In this document: piece after piece, positions 55,073-64,000 of the stretch | How positions within the stretch are numbered: position 1 is the stretch's first letter | How the letters are laid out: every line of letters begins with the position of its first letter | Origin: Prolixibacteraceae bacterium | Lineage (GTDB): Bacteria > Bacteroidota > Bacteroidia > Bacteroidales > Prolixibacteraceae | Length of the DNA: 64,000 nt | Direction: 5' to 3' | Assembly: GCA_019856515.1 (NCBI GenBank) | Contig: CP082230.1 | Coordinates: forward strand, 4,402,001 to 4,466,000 | Notes under the pieces: generated by a model | What the model was told of the DNA's origin: nothing | Databases searched by the model: none | The model's input: the letters and a program-made list of their open reading frames with translations, nothing else | Translations under genes and position numbers: made by a program

Positions 55073-56416
55073 GGCTCTTTCCAAGATTTGATGGGTAATC
55101 ATATTAAAAAGAACAATGCTTATTCACCTTTCTAAAATCTAATTTACCCGTAACAAGATATATCATTGTGATGAAATTTTTAGTGTCCCTAAATCCTTTA
55201 GCTCTTCTTTTTACTGTTTGAACCACAGAATTAAGACCTTCTAATATTCCATTATTTATCTTTGTTTCCATCCATTGCACAACGCCATCCCAATGTCTTT
55301 TAATTGTATTGGCAGCCTTGATGATAGGCTCCATCCTAGAGTGAGTTGCCCAATAATACCATTGTTTTAATAAGCACACAAACTCTTCTGCCGTGTTAGC
55401 GTATGTGTAAATATCCTGAAAGCTTTCACGTATTCGGAGTGCTCTGAAACTCTTTAATTTACTGTTTGATATAGAAAGATCCTTAAAGGCTTGCTGTTGC
55501 TTTAAGGTGAAGTTTGTCTTGTTCTTTAAGAATAAATACCTGTTCCCCTTTAGACACTCTTCATCTTTTGCTTCAGATCGTCTAACCTTATCTACTGCTT
55601 CATTGATTATCTTCATAATATGAAACTTGTCAAATGTAATGGAAGCATCTGGAAGGTGTGTTGCTATGCCACTAATGAATGAAGGAGACATATCACAACT
55701 GACATGACTTATTTTACTTGATTTGATCACTTTATTTTGGTCGTGATAATGTGGAATAACCTTACAAAAAGAAGCAATAGTTTCTGCCCCTTTTCCTTCA
55801 GTAACATGTACTGTCTTGCGTTCTTTTAGGTCTACAAACAAAGTAACATAATTATGCCCTTTTTTACAAGAAGTCTCATCAACCCCTATCATCTCAATAT
55901 CAGAATGGTCTTCTTCGGCCTTTGCTGTATCGACATACAAAGTTGCCAACTTCCATAGCTTATCATCATAAACACCTGTCATTTGTGCAACCTGATGAAC
56001 TGGCATATAAGAAATTAAGGACATTAATAATGCTTCAAACAACAGTGTAAAACCAGGTAGTTCACCTTCCCAAGGCATATCAAGAATAGCAACATTACCA
56101 TCTCCCTTTATAACACGGGGAACACGTGCAGTTAAATAACACTTATACTCAAAGAAGCTTAAATGCTGCCATGTTTTCTTTCGTGTATCATGCACCTGTA
56201 GGTTATCCTCTCCATTGTGACTAAAACGAGAACCTCTCTTAAAATCGATATAAACATCTAAACGTTGGGATTCCTTGTCTAAGTTAATACCATCAATAAA
56301 ATAGGGAGATTCAATATGTAAGGCTGAGGCTAATAAATCGTACATGATGTCTTATTTTAGAAGTTATTATATAGAAATTAAACATGTAGCATACCCACTA
56401 AGTTTCGGAAAGAGCC
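55073..56416. mobile_element. Complete ISL3-family insertion sequence, 1344 bp
   Basis: Imperfect terminal inverted repeats of 25 bp: both ends start GGCTCTTTCC and read TGGGTA at positions 20-25, with about seven mismatches between (55073-55097 and the complement of 56392-56416). Perfect 8-bp target duplications flank the element. The single transposase gene is intact on the minus strand. The unmutated duplications indicate a recent insertion. The target was intergenic DNA between the nitroreductase and GH97 genes, so no coding sequence was broken. Confidence 0.93.
55104..56345 (-). CDS. ISL3-family transposase
   Basis: 413 residues. DDE residues: Asp156 in EMIGVDETSC, Asp218 in VSCDMSPSF and Glu369 in NNGILEGLNS, a spacing typical of ISL3. 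The N-terminal part has HDTRKKTWQHLSFFEYKCYL, the usual ISL3 strand region, though the zinc-ribbon cysteines of many family members are missing. RAKGFRDTKNF near the C-terminus is also typical. No frameshift, so the element should be active. Confidence 0.95.
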   Translation of the reverse strand: MYDLLASALHIESPYFIDGINLDKESQRLDVYIDFKRGSRFSHNGEDNLQVHDTRKKTWQHLSFFEYKCYLTARVPRVIKGDGNVAILDMPWEGELPGFTLLFEALLMSLISYMPVHQVAQMTGVYDDKLWKLATLYVDTAKAEEDHSDIEMIGVDETSCKKGHNYVTLFVDLKERKTVHVTEGKGAETIASFCKVIPHYHDQNKVIKSSKISHVSCDMSPSFISGIATHLPDASITFDKFHIMKIINEAVDKVRRSEAKDEECLKGNRYLFLKNKTNFTLKQQQAFKDLSISNSKLKSFRALRIRESFQDIYTYANTAEEFVCLLKQWYYWATHSRMEPIIKAANTIKRHWDGVVQWMETKINNGILEGLNSVVQTVKRRAKGFRDTKNFITMIYLVTGKLDFRKVNKHCSF

Positions 56417-56424
56417 AACTTTAC
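56417..56424. repeat. Right target-site duplication of the IS element
   Basis: AACTTTAC, identical to 55065-55072. Confidence 0.9.
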
Positions 56425-56496
56425 CGATATTTAATAAGATAATACTCATAAATTCGGCTTTATAGTGAAACGATATCATTCAAAAGTGTATGGTTC

Positions 56497-58521
56497 TTAT
56501 TCGTGTATCTTCTTGAATACAACAGAAGTTCCTCCACCTCTTTTTAAACTGATTTGTAGAGAATCATTTTGTCTATACTCTTTCTCATAAATCATTATAT
56601 CTGTTGGATTACTCTGATAGTCTGCATCTTTCCCATCAGCATAAACCGTTGCTTTATAGGTGGCATTAGGATCTAGAAAAGAGAGGTCGATATCAAATTG
56701 TCTTGGCTCTTCATTAGTTATACTCCCCAAATACCAACTGTCCGATGCCTTATCTTTTCTTACTATCGTGACATACTCCCCAATTTGTCCGTTAAGTGCG
56801 ATGGTTCTTTCCCAATCTACAGGTACACTCTTAATAAATTCAAACGCTGGCTGATTGATGTAATGCTCAGGTAAGTCGGCTGCCATTTGAAGAGGACTAT
56901 ATAGTGTAACATATAAGGCCAATTGTTTGGCAATAGTGGTATTCACTTGGTTGCTCTTTTTCTGAGGTAATGAGATATCAAATATGCCCGGAGTGTAATC
57001 CATTGGCCCTGCAAGTAGTCGTGTGAAAATAAGAGTAGGCTCATGACTTGGTGGATTACCTCCATTGGGTCCCCATGCATTAAACTCTTGTCCTCTTGCT
57101 CCCTCTGAACTCATCAGGTTTGGAAAGGTGCGTCTGAGACCTGTCGATTTAATAGGTTCATGCATGCAGACCATTATATGCCTTTTAGCGGCCTCCTCTA
57201 CTACTTTACGATAGTGTCGCACTCCAAACTGACCATGATGCCACTCTTTGTTATTGAGTCCATTAGGATTGACATATCCGCTCTTAATATATTTGATTCC
57301 ATATTTTTGATAATAATCTAATGCATCTTCCAGTTGGTTTTCATAGTTGGTAATGGCTCCTCCAGTTTCATGGTGACCAATGATATTAACCCCTCTGGCA
57401 TTGGCATAATCTGTAACTGCTTTGATGTCAAAATCGGGATAGGGAGTAGTGAATTTAAAAACACTACCATCAAGCCACCATTGCTCATCCCAGCCAACAT
57501 TCCATCCTTCAACCAGTACTCCTTGAAGGTTATTCTCTGCTGCAAAATCAATGTACCTCTTTACATTCTCTGTATTTGCACCATGATGTTTCCCTTGCCC
57601 CCAGCTACTTATTCCCAGGTGCATCTCCCACCAAACACCAACATATTTTGCTGGTTTAATCCATGACACATCTTTGAATTGACAAGGGTCATTAAGATTA
57701 AGTATAAGGTTAGATTGAAGTAGGTCTGTAGGTTTCGCTCCAATTTGAATTGTTCTCCAAGGTGTTTTAAATCCTGCTTTGGCATACACCTTTGTTCCAT
57801 CTGCCCATGGCACTAAGTCACAATGAAGCGTTGTCTTATTCGTTCGGTATAGTGTCATCGAAGCATAATCCGTAAGATTTGCTTCATGTATTGAGACAGC
57901 CAATCCCTTGGGGTTAACCATCGTTAATGGTGTATGCACCGTATCATCAATACAGGTCAACTTCTGTTTGCGATAGAGGTATTCATATCTGTCTTTTTGG
58001 TATGCTTTAATGGACCACGTATCGTAATCATCGTTTAGATTAAACTCTGTTAACTCATCCATAATGATGAATTCGTTTAGATTATCTTGCTCTGGGAATA
58101 TATATCTAAACCCTATGCCATCATTAAATAGTCGAAATACAATATCAATCTTTCTTTTGGGCTCTTGTTTTTCTTGAAGATGAACCATCAGCTCATGGTG
58201 TTGATCTCTAACAAGCTGGTTTTGTCCCCACACTTGTCTCCATTCTTTGTCATACTCTTTTTTATTGACAGAGATAATTTCAAACCCACTGTTAAGATCT
58301 GGTTTGTCCTTTAACTTAAATCCAAGTCTTGATGCCTTAAATACTGTCGTTGTATCTTTTTTTATACTGTAGAACAATCCCTTTTCATTCGAACTAAAGG
58401 TGAGGCTAATACCTCCATTGGGAGATGTAATGATCGAACTTGTATGATCTCTTGAGGTACAACTATATAGTACAAAAAGAACTAAGATTAGAATTGAACG
58501 GTACTGCTTAATCTGACTCAT
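56497..58521 (-). CDS. GH97 glycoside hydrolase, inverting type, lipoprotein
   Basis: 674 residues from the ATG at 58521 (MSQIKQYRSI), which places a lipobox (LFVLYSCTSRD) correctly; the open frame runs back to 58665 but that stretch has no gene-like start. N-terminal beta-supersandwich (about 30-270), a (beta/alpha)8 barrel (about 275-560) and a C-terminal beta domain. Glu385 in GHHETGG, Glu455 in MHEPIK and Glu473 in SSEGARG match the three-glutamate set of inverting alpha-glucosidases such as SusB. The Asp nucleophile of the retaining alpha-galactosidase branch is not seen at IKYIKSGYVN. Predicted to release glucose from alpha-glucans or related oligosaccharides. Confidence 0.9.
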   Translation of the reverse strand: MSQIKQYRSILILVLFVLYSCTSRDHTSSIITSPNGGISLTFSSNEKGLFYSIKKDTTTVFKASRLGFKLKDKPDLNSGFEIISVNKKEYDKEWRQVWGQNQLVRDQHHELMVHLQEKQEPKRKIDIVFRLFNDGIGFRYIFPEQDNLNEFIIMDELTEFNLNDDYDTWSIKAYQKDRYEYLYRKQKLTCIDDTVHTPLTMVNPKGLAVSIHEANLTDYASMTLYRTNKTTLHCDLVPWADGTKVYAKAGFKTPWRTIQIGAKPTDLLQSNLILNLNDPCQFKDVSWIKPAKYVGVWWEMHLGISSWGQGKHHGANTENVKRYIDFAAENNLQGVLVEGWNVGWDEQWWLDGSVFKFTTPYPDFDIKAVTDYANARGVNIIGHHETGGAITNYENQLEDALDYYQKYGIKYIKSGYVNPNGLNNKEWHHGQFGVRHYRKVVEEAAKRHIMVCMHEPIKSTGLRRTFPNLMSSEGARGQEFNAWGPNGGNPPSHEPTLIFTRLLAGPMDYTPGIFDISLPQKKSNQVNTTIAKQLALYVTLYSPLQMAADLPEHYINQPAFEFIKSVPVDWERTIALNGQIGEYVTIVRKDKASDSWYLGSITNEEPRQFDIDLSFLDPNATYKATVYADGKDADYQSNPTDIMIYEKEYRQNDSLQISLKRGGGTSVVFKKIHE

Positions 58522-58883
58522 GTTTAGATATATCTTTGTTAGACATTCGATTAGTGAGAAACTCCTATGTTGATCTATAGAACTCCCATCGATGATCAAA
58601 GTTCCGCTATTCAGAATGAGAATCATATTTACAAAATGAAAATATAATGAAATATAGAGTCCCATAATCGTTTAATATTCACGTTCGTAGTGTCTTAAGT
58701 GGATGGGTGTGCTGACATTTATATAACGTTATTGGTCTAGTCTTATAACCTCTAGAACATATTGTTTTCTATCTTTTTCATATGTTTTACCCCTAAGTCG
58801 ATGAAATTCTTCTTCTTCCTGGCATCATAAGGGTATAATTATATATATACCCAGTGAGAACTCCAATCTGTATATATCGTTTC

Positions 58884-58924
58884 ATGAATGCAAGATGAGC
58901 ATTCATAATAATGCCTTATCTTTG
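58884..58924 (+). promoter_or_regulatory. Palindrome and -7 box before the SusR-like gene
   Basis: ATGAATGC (58884-58891) and GCATTCAT (58899-58906) with a 7-bp spacer, then TATCTTTG (58917-58924), a perfect TAnnTTTG box only 5 nt before the ATG. Transcription would begin at or near the start codon, giving a leaderless message. The rest of the gap from 58522 holds the GH97 leader and nothing else I can name. Confidence 0.5.
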
Positions 58925-58929
58925 GTCCT

Positions 58930-60540
58930 ATGAAAGTTTACTGTATTAAGTTTTTCGGGTACGTGTCGTTGTTCATCTTGGTTCTTAGTGCCTGTTCTAG
59001 ACAACCAAAAGTGAGGGAGTTTAAAGAGCTAAACGTTGCTTTAGACCAACGTAATATATTTCAAACTAAAAAGAGTCAAAGTATAACGCATCTTTATGAA
59101 AAACTGAATCTATGCCGTCATAATGATACCATTAAATACAAAATCTCAGAAGAGCTCTATAGTGAGTACTTCTCATATGAGAACGACTCCTCTCTATTCT
59201 ATGCTTCTCAGATGTTAGACATCACTAAGGAAACAGGTGGTGACCTCTACTATAATGCCATAATAAAGAAAGGAGCGTCTTTGATTAGAGCAGGACTATT
59301 TCTTGAGGCACGAGAGGGACTAGCAGGGGTTAATCTGTCGAGATTATCGACATCACGACTTGTTGATTTCTACTATACGATGTCAACCCTCTATTTTGAG
59401 CTAGATTGGAAGTATGCCAATACGATATATCAAGACAAATATTTACAGTTGGGAATAAAGATGCTATCGCGCGCGCTAAGGTTTAGTGAAGATAAAACCC
59501 CTAGACACTATTCATTAAAAGGGCTCTACCATTTGAAGAAAGGAGAGTACCATCTCGCAGCATCCTCTTTTCATACCCTGTTTAATGACTATCAGGTTAC
59601 AGGAAGACAGTTGGCAGTAGATGCAAGCACTTTCGCTTCTGTTCAAAAGAATTTAGGCGATGTTGATTCCTATCTCAGGCTTTTAGAAATGGCTGCAATC
59701 GAGGATATAAAGATCGTCAATAGAGAGAATTTTGCTCTGCTTGAGTTGGGCAATTACCTCTACAATCGTGGACAAATAGCACAAGCCGAACGCTACCTCG
59801 ATATTGCTTTTAAGGATGCACGTATGTATGGGGCACAGCTGAGACAGGAGCAGTTATCTCTTATTATTTCAGATGTCATTGGTGCTAAGGCTCGTAATAT
59901 ATCGAGACAGAAAGATCACATTCTTATGTTTATCCTTGTAATCTTGTTGCTTCTTCTTGTCATCATGGTAATCTTGATACTTCTATATCGACAATTAATT
60001 GAGGTACGCCGTACCAAGACTATTGTTGAAAAGAAGAACCTTCTGATCAATAGGAACAATGCAAAACTGAAAGAAGCCAATACGATTAAAGATGAATACA
60101 TTGGTTTCTCTTTTAGGGTTAGTTCAGAGCTATTGACGAAGCTAGAGTACATCTATACGAAAGTAGATAGGAGTATAATACATCATGATTTTAATGAATT
60201 GAGACGCGTCTTGAGTAGTGGTGGGATAAAAGAGGAAAGAGAACATTTCTTAGACTCTTTTGATCGAACATTTCTATCTCTCTTCCCAACCTTTATCGTT
60301 GAGTTCAACTCTCTATTTGATGAGGATAAAACAATTATAAGCAGTTCAAGCAAGAACCTAAATACTGAGGTTCGAATCTTTGCCCTAATTCGTCTCGGAA
60401 TTACTGACAACAAGAAAATTAGTCAAATACTAGACTACTCAATAAACACAATAAATAGCTATAAGACCAAGGTGAAGAATCGTTCCAAAGTCAACAACGA
60501 TCAGTTTGAGCAAGCCGTGAAAGAAATTGGTATTATGTAG
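58930..60540 (+). CDS. SusR-like membrane regulator (DUF6377 type)
   Basis: 536 residues. N-terminal signal/lipobox-like segment (FILVLSACSRQPK), TPR-type helices about 40-325 on the periplasmic side, one membrane helix about 330-352 (ILMFILVILLLLLVIMVILILLY), a coiled segment (IVEKKNLLINRNNAKLKEANTIKDEY), and a C-terminal helix-turn-helix of LuxR type about 480-520 (IRLGITDNKKISQILDYSINTINSYKTKVKNRS). Layout and length fit the DUF6377/SusR group, which senses starch-derived sugars in Bacteroides. It is divergent from the GH97 gene, which it probably activates. That pairing and the ligand are inference. Confidence 0.8.
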   Translation: MKVYCIKFFGYVSLFILVLSACSRQPKVREFKELNVALDQRNIFQTKKSQSITHLYEKLNLCRHNDTIKYKISEELYSEYFSYENDSSLFYASQMLDITKETGGDLYYNAIIKKGASLIRAGLFLEAREGLAGVNLSRLSTSRLVDFYYTMSTLYFELDWKYANTIYQDKYLQLGIKMLSRALRFSEDKTPRHYSLKGLYHLKKGEYHLAASSFHTLFNDYQVTGRQLAVDASTFASVQKNLGDVDSYLRLLEMAAIEDIKIVNRENFALLELGNYLYNRGQIAQAERYLDIAFKDARMYGAQLRQEQLSLIISDVIGAKARNISRQKDHILMFILVILLLLLVIMVILILLYRQLIEVRRTKTIVEKKNLLINRNNAKLKEANTIKDEYIGFSFRVSSELLTKLEYIYTKVDRSIIHHDFNELRRVLSSGGIKEEREHFLDSFDRTFLSLFPTFIVEFNSLFDEDKTIISSSSKNLNTEVRIFALIRLGITDNKKISQILDYSINTINSYKTKVKNRSKVNNDQFEQAVKEIGIM

Positions 60541-60549
60541 TCTGAAGCA

Positions 60550-60584
60550 AAAAAAGAGCCATTCAATAGTGAATAGCTCTTTTT
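60550..60584. terminator. Bidirectional terminator between the SusR-like gene and rnfA
   Basis: AAAAAGAGC / GCTCTTTTT outer stem with ATTC/GAAT inside. A- and T-runs at both ends suit two converging transcripts. Confidence 0.87.
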
Positions 60585-60606
60585 AAGTATATTATATGGT
60601 ATTGTC

Positions 60607-61179
60607 TTATACGATTCCTGAGAACCCCATAAAGGCCATCGCCAAGATACCAGCTGTAATCAATGCGATAGGTGTTCCTTTTAATCCTTTAGGAACTTCC
60701 ATCAGCTCCAACTGCTCACGAAGACCAGCAAATATAACTAGAGCTACACCAAAACCTACAGCATTAGCAACAGCAAATGTTACTCCTTCTAATAAGTTAA
60801 AGTCTTTCTGGATTGTAAGAATCGCAACCCCTAAGATCGCACAGTTTGTTGTAATCAGTGGAAGGAAAACCCCTAATGCTTGATACAACGATGGGCTCAC
60901 CTTTTTAAGAACGATCTCCACCAACTGTACTAAGGATGCAATAATAAGAATAAATGATATCGTTTGAAGATATCCCAATCCTAATGGATTAAGAATCTCA
61001 TGTTGAACGATAAAAGTTACAATAGTTGCCAACGCCATAACAAATGCTACCGCACCTGTCATACCTAAAGCAGTCGATACTTTCTTCGATACCCCTAAGA
61101 ATGGACAGATCCCTAAGAACTGAGAAAGAACAATATTGTTTACAAAGACTGCAGATATAATAATGATTATATATTCCAT
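60607..61179 (-). CDS. rnfA: Rnf electron transport complex subunit A
   Basis: 190 residues, six hydrophobic segments. Opening MEYIIIIISAVFVNNIVLSQFLGICPFLGVSKK is diagnostic, and TTNCAILGVAI holds the second cysteine of the intramembrane 2Fe-2S site shared with RnfE (first in GICPF). RnfA and RnfE form the membrane core that passes electrons between faces. Last gene of the operon, 3 nt after rnfE, ending at the shared terminator. Confidence 0.97.
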   Translation of the reverse strand: MEYIIIIISAVFVNNIVLSQFLGICPFLGVSKKVSTALGMTGAVAFVMALATIVTFIVQHEILNPLGLGYLQTISFILIIASLVQLVEIVLKKVSPSLYQALGVFLPLITTNCAILGVAILTIQKDFNLLEGVTFAVANAVGFGVALVIFAGLREQLELMEVPKGLKGTPIALITAGILAMAFMGFSGIV

Positions 61180-61182
61180 TTC

Positions 61183-61767
61183 TTAAGCCTTTTTGATTTT
61201 ATTAATGATTGCGATAAGGTATCCTAATACAAGGAATGCTCCAGGTGCAAGGATAAATACCAAGCTACCGTAATTCTCGTTAAAGATAGGGAAGCCGAAT
61301 AGTTTTCCACTACCCAACAGTTCACGAATACCACCTAGAAGTGTTAATGCAAAACTAAACCCTAGTCCCATACCAACACCATCAAGCATCGATTCGAATG
61401 GTCCGTTCTTTGAAGCAAATGCCTCCGCACGACCCAATACAATACAGTTTACTACAATCAGTGGGATAAAAAGACCCAAACTCTTATAAAGCGCTGGAAG
61501 GTAAGCTTGCATCACCATTTGAAGTACTGTCACAAACGTTGCAATTACCACGATAAAACTAGGGATACGTACTTTGTCTGGTATAAATCTAGCGATTAAA
61601 GAGATCGCGATATTTGAAAGCATCAACACGAATGTTGTTGCCAATCCCATACCTAATCCATTGATGGCTGAAGATGTTACTCCAAGAGTTGGACACATAC
61701 CAAGAAGTAGTACGAACACAGGATTCTCTTGTAAAAATCCTTTGGTTACAATCTTTAGTTTACTCAT
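61183..61767 (-). CDS. rnfE: Rnf electron transport complex subunit E
   Basis: 194 residues, paralogue of RnfA with inverted topology. [13 protein letters not shown] and [13 protein letters not shown] give the cysteines of the shared iron-sulfur site. [14 protein letters not shown] and [12 protein letters not shown] are family stretches. Its start overlaps the end of rnfG by four bases (ATGA), indicating translational coupling. Confidence 0.96.
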   Translation of the reverse strand: MSKLKIVTKGFLQENPVFVLLLGMCPTLGVTSSAINGLGMGLATTFVLMLSNIAISLIARFIPDKVRIPSFIVVIATFVTVLQMVMQAYLPALYKSLGLFIPLIVVNCIVLGRAEAFASKNGPFESMLDGVGMGLGFSFALTLLGGIRELLGSGKLFGFPIFNENYGSLVFILAPGAFLVLGYLIAIINKIKKA

Positions 61768-62411
61768 GATTTCCCTCCTTCTTTCTCTTTATGTTGTTTT
61801 GAAGCACCAGATACACCATCTGCACTCTTGTCATTGGCGATCGCTTTGGTTGCTCTGCTTACTGCATCAAGAAAGGCTCTTGATGAGATTGTTGCTGCGG
61901 TAATGGCATCAATATCTCCACCATCTTTGGATACAGTCATCTTCGTTTTAGTTGGATCTAATCCTATAATAGAGTTTTTCTTTCCCTCTTTAGGTGTACT
62001 GAACCACTCTTGCATCTTTGACCCCAAACCAGGAGTCTCTTGGTGTAACAAGACTTGAAATCCAGAAATCTTGTTCTCCTTATCAAAACCAACCATGATA
62101 TCGATATGACCAGAGAATCCATTATTAGTAAACGTTTTTATGGCATGACCTACAAGTGCTCCTTGAGCATCTAAGGCTGGAAACACCTCTAAGCTATCCT
62201 TATCTCCCTTAACAATAGTCTTGTAACTGTCGCCCAGTTTATCAAATTTTGGAAGAACAGAAGCGATCGCTTCTTCTTGAGCCTTTACCTGACTCTTTGT
62301 GATGGCATCTGCAGTCAATTGGTTCATTAGACCCAATATTGCTCCAGACCCCATTGTTACCACAAAAAGTGTGATAACCATGTTTTTAAAGTTCGATGCT
62401 ATCTTTGCCAT
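61764..62411 (-). CDS. rnfG: Rnf electron transport complex subunit G (FMN-binding)
   Basis: 215 residues, one N-terminal membrane helix (about 11-30) and a periplasmic FMN domain. The flavin-attachment motif reads [10 protein letters not shown] with Thr174 as acceptor; many homologues have G where this one has the first A of [13 protein letters not shown] is the conserved upstream motif. The C-terminal tail (about 190-215) is a lysine/glutamate-rich extension. Overlaps rnfD by one base at 62411. Confidence 0.95.
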   Translation of the reverse strand: MAKIASNFKNMVITLFVVTMGSGAILGLMNQLTADAITKSQVKAQEEAIASVLPKFDKLGDSYKTIVKGDKDSLEVFPALDAQGALVGHAIKTFTNNGFSGHIDIMVGFDKENKISGFQVLLHQETPGLGSKMQEWFSTPKEGKKNSIIGLDPTKTKMTVSKDGGDIDAITAATISSRAFLDAVSRATKAIANDKSADGVSGASKQHKEKEGGKS

Positions 62412-63385
62412 TATGCTTGTCCTCCAAATCTAGTTGGTTTCACATAGTTGTTGATAAGAGGTACTACTGCATTCATAATAAGAATAGCGAACGAAATACC
62501 TTCTGGATATGCTCCAAAGTTACGAATACAGATGGTAATAATACCGATCGCTGCTCCATAGATTAGTTGTCCTTTGACTGACATTGGAGAGGTGACCATA
62601 TCGGTAGCCATATATATTGCTCCTAACATCGCACCACCACTCAAGATGTGGAATAGCGGATTGATATATAGCTCAGGGTCTACTAAGTAAAGAATTCCCT
62701 GAAGAATAAACATACTTCCTAGAACCGCCACTGGAATGTGCCATGTGATGATCTTCTTGTATAGCATAAATAGACCACCAATAAGTAGTGCTACTGCTGA
62801 GATCTCTCCCAATGAACCTGTCATCGATCCATAAAAAAGATCAAAGTTAGTAGGAAGATTAGGTAGTAGTTGTGATACAGACTGTCCTGATTTTAAACCC
62901 TCTTTTAGTACTCCTAGTGGCGTAGCTCCAGAGAATGCATCAACAGCGCTGTTTGCGCTCCATGAGGTCATCTGTACTGGAAAAGAGATCAACAAGAAAA
63001 CCCTTCCAACCAATACTGGATTGAATAAGTTCTGTCCAAGACCACCAAAGGTCATCTTTCCTACTCCAATAGCGATTAAAGCACCCAAGATAACCAACCA
63101 TATTGGAAGAGAACTTGGAACATTGAACGCAAGAAGTAGTCCTGTGATTACTGCAGAACCATCTTGAATTGTACTCTCTCCCTTAAGAAGGTATCTTTGA
63201 AATAGGTGTTCAAAAATAACACATGATGCTACTGAAACAGCAGTAATCATCAATGCTTGCCATCCAAAGAAGAACGTACTAGCGATAAGTGCCGGAATAA
63301 GTGATAACACCACGCCGTACATAATCTTTTTAACAGACTCATCACCTTTGATATGCGGTGATGGTGAAACGGTAAGTAATTTCAT
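62411..63385 (-). CDS. rnfD: Rnf electron transport complex subunit D (FMN-binding)
   Basis: 324 residues with about nine to ten hydrophobic segments. The covalent FMN site is VDAFSGATPLG with Thr155. FGGLGQNLFNPVLVGR and GGAMLGAIYMATDMVTSPMS are diagnostic. RnfD carries flavin in the membrane next to RnfG and is thought to house the ion path. It follows rnfC after 51 nt. Confidence 0.96.
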   Translation of the reverse strand: MKLLTVSPSPHIKGDESVKKIMYGVVLSLIPALIASTFFFGWQALMITAVSVASCVIFEHLFQRYLLKGESTIQDGSAVITGLLLAFNVPSSLPIWLVILGALIAIGVGKMTFGGLGQNLFNPVLVGRVFLLISFPVQMTSWSANSAVDAFSGATPLGVLKEGLKSGQSVSQLLPNLPTNFDLFYGSMTGSLGEISAVALLIGGLFMLYKKIITWHIPVAVLGSMFILQGILYLVDPELYINPLFHILSGGAMLGAIYMATDMVTSPMSVKGQLIYGAAIGIITICIRNFGAYPEGISFAILIMNAVVPLINNYVKPTRFGGQA

Positions 63386-63436
63386 TACTCTATAGTTTTT
63401 TGTGTCTTTATAGTTACACTTCGATTGATACTAAAG

Positions 63437-64000
63437 TTAGCTTCTCCTGCTGCGGATAATTTGTCCTACAGTCCCTTTTCCTAGACGGATATAATCTAGA
63501 AGAGGACGATTGGATGGACAGGTGAATGAACATGATCCACACTCGATACAATCCATCACATTACGGTTCTCCGACTGTTCCCACATCGATTTCTCCGCTA
63601 GAGACATCAATAGATAAGGTTCAATACCCATTGGGCATGCTTTGACACACTTAGAACAACGAATACATGCATCCATCTTCTCTCTCGCAGACTCCGTATC
63701 TTGCATAATCAGTATGCCCGAAGTTCCTTTGGCTGATGGAATCTCAAGATTTACTACTGCCTTACCCATCATCGGACCTCCACTGATCACTTTACCTGTA
63801 TCTTCAGGTAATCCGCCTGCTTCATCGATCAAATCTTGGATAGGTGTACCGCCACGAACCAATAGGTTACATGGTTTTGATACTGATTTACCAGTAACAG
63901 TTACGACCCTCTCAAATAGAGGCTTGTTCTTCTGCACTGCTTCATAGACAGCATATGCTGTAGCTACATTGTTGACCACAGCCCCTACAGCAATAGGAAG
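63437..64000 (-). CDS. rnfC: Rnf electron transport complex subunit C (partial, N-terminus outside window)
   Basis: 188 C-terminal residues; the frame is open to the window edge (LPIAVGAVVNNVATAYAVYEAV), so the methionine at 63979 is internal, not a start. Two 4Fe-4S motifs, CIRCSKCVKACP and CIECGSCSFTCP, are intact. SLBB-like segment with SGGPMMGKAV precedes them. RnfC is the peripheral subunit that exchanges electrons with NADH. Gene order here is C-D-G-E-A, so rnfB should lie just beyond the right edge. Confidence 0.95.
   Translation of the reverse strand, partial: LPIAVGAVVNNVATAYAVYEAVQKNKPLFERVVTVTGKSVSKPCNLLVRGGTPIQDLIDEAGGLPEDTGKVISGGPMMGKAVVNLEIPSAKGTSGILIMQDTESAREKMDACIRCSKCVKACPMGIEPYLLMSLAEKSMWEQSENRNVMDCIECGSCSFTCPSNRPLLDYIRLGKGTVGQIIRSRRS

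Noticed and set aside
55104..56345. Possibility that the IS carries a passenger gene or a broken transposase
   Set aside because: The transposase fills the element between the terminal repeats, all three DDE residues are present, and no second open frame of gene-like composition exists.
58522..58665. 48-residue N-terminal extension of the GH97 protein
   Set aside because: Starting at 58521 puts a proper lipoprotein signal at the N-terminus. The extension would bury it and has no counterpart known to me in the family.
63437..63979. rnfC as a complete short gene starting at 63979
   Set aside because: The frame stays open to the window edge with conserved RnfC residues upstream of that methionine, so the gene is cut by the window.
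1..64000. CRISPR arrays, tRNA and rRNA genes, prophage or conjugative element genes
   Set aside because: I looked for regular direct repeats with unique spacers, cloverleaf-like segments, rRNA stretches, integrases and phage structural genes, and saw none. The 11-bp unit arrays at 37706 and 39901 have no spacers of CRISPR length.

Overview
The window reads as a chromosomal piece of a low-GC, probably marine and anaerobic or fermentative member of the Bacteroidota (Bacteroidales/Marinilabiliales-like). The support is three SusC/SusD pairs, a hybrid two-component regulator, Tat-exported sulfatases, lipoproteins with the usual Cys after SxxSC/SSC, promoters of the TTTG-N19-TAnnTTTG type, a pyruvate:ferredoxin oxidoreductase and an Rnf complex. 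The taxonomic placement is inference.

Region 1 (about 0.4-19.6 kb) is a glycan-uptake locus. A hybrid two-component system sensor is followed by two tandem, paralogous four-gene modules, each lipoprotein - small secreted beta-sandwich protein - SusC - SusD. No glycoside hydrolase, lyase or sulfatase lies inside the modules. Region 2 (20.2-25 kb) has a membrane sensor that joins a propeller ectodomain directly to an AraC domain, without kinase or receiver. It is convergent with a small anchored protein and a Tat-exported sulfatase. Region 3 (25.2-36.7 kb) is a sialic-acid locus: Kelch mutarotase-symporter fusion, N-acetylneuraminate lyase, SusC, SusD, sialidase and a FadR-type regulator. Released sialic acid would be imported, put in the right anomeric form, taken across the inner membrane and cleaved to ManNAc plus pyruvate. 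The next enzymes (ManNAc epimerase or kinase) are not in the window.

Region 4 (36.8-47.8 kb) holds housekeeping and orphan genes: a UPF0251 regulator with a NifX-like protein, DUF4251, a membrane protein, a NUDIX hydrolase, a DUF4382 lipoprotein, queC-queF behind a recognisable preQ1-I riboswitch, a NUC1 nuclease fused to a ComEA-like helix-hairpin-helix domain, a TetR-KASIII pair behind a palindromic operator, and an AAA ATPase. Two intergenic gaps here carry the most unusual signal of the window. These are arrays of 11-bp units (TCAYA-N6 or TTACC-N6), three units, a 4-nt break, then more units, set head to head so that they form long inverted repeats.

Region 5 (47.9-64 kb) has nifJ (PFOR), a small thioredoxin-like membrane protein, a second Tat sulfatase, a nitroreductase, an intact ISL3-type insertion sequence with perfect 8-bp target duplications, a GH97 alpha-glycosidase with a divergent SusR-like regulator, and the rnfCDGEA genes on the minus strand, with rnfC cut by the window edge. 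Many convergent gene pairs share one symmetrical terminator hairpin that overlaps or abuts both stop codons.
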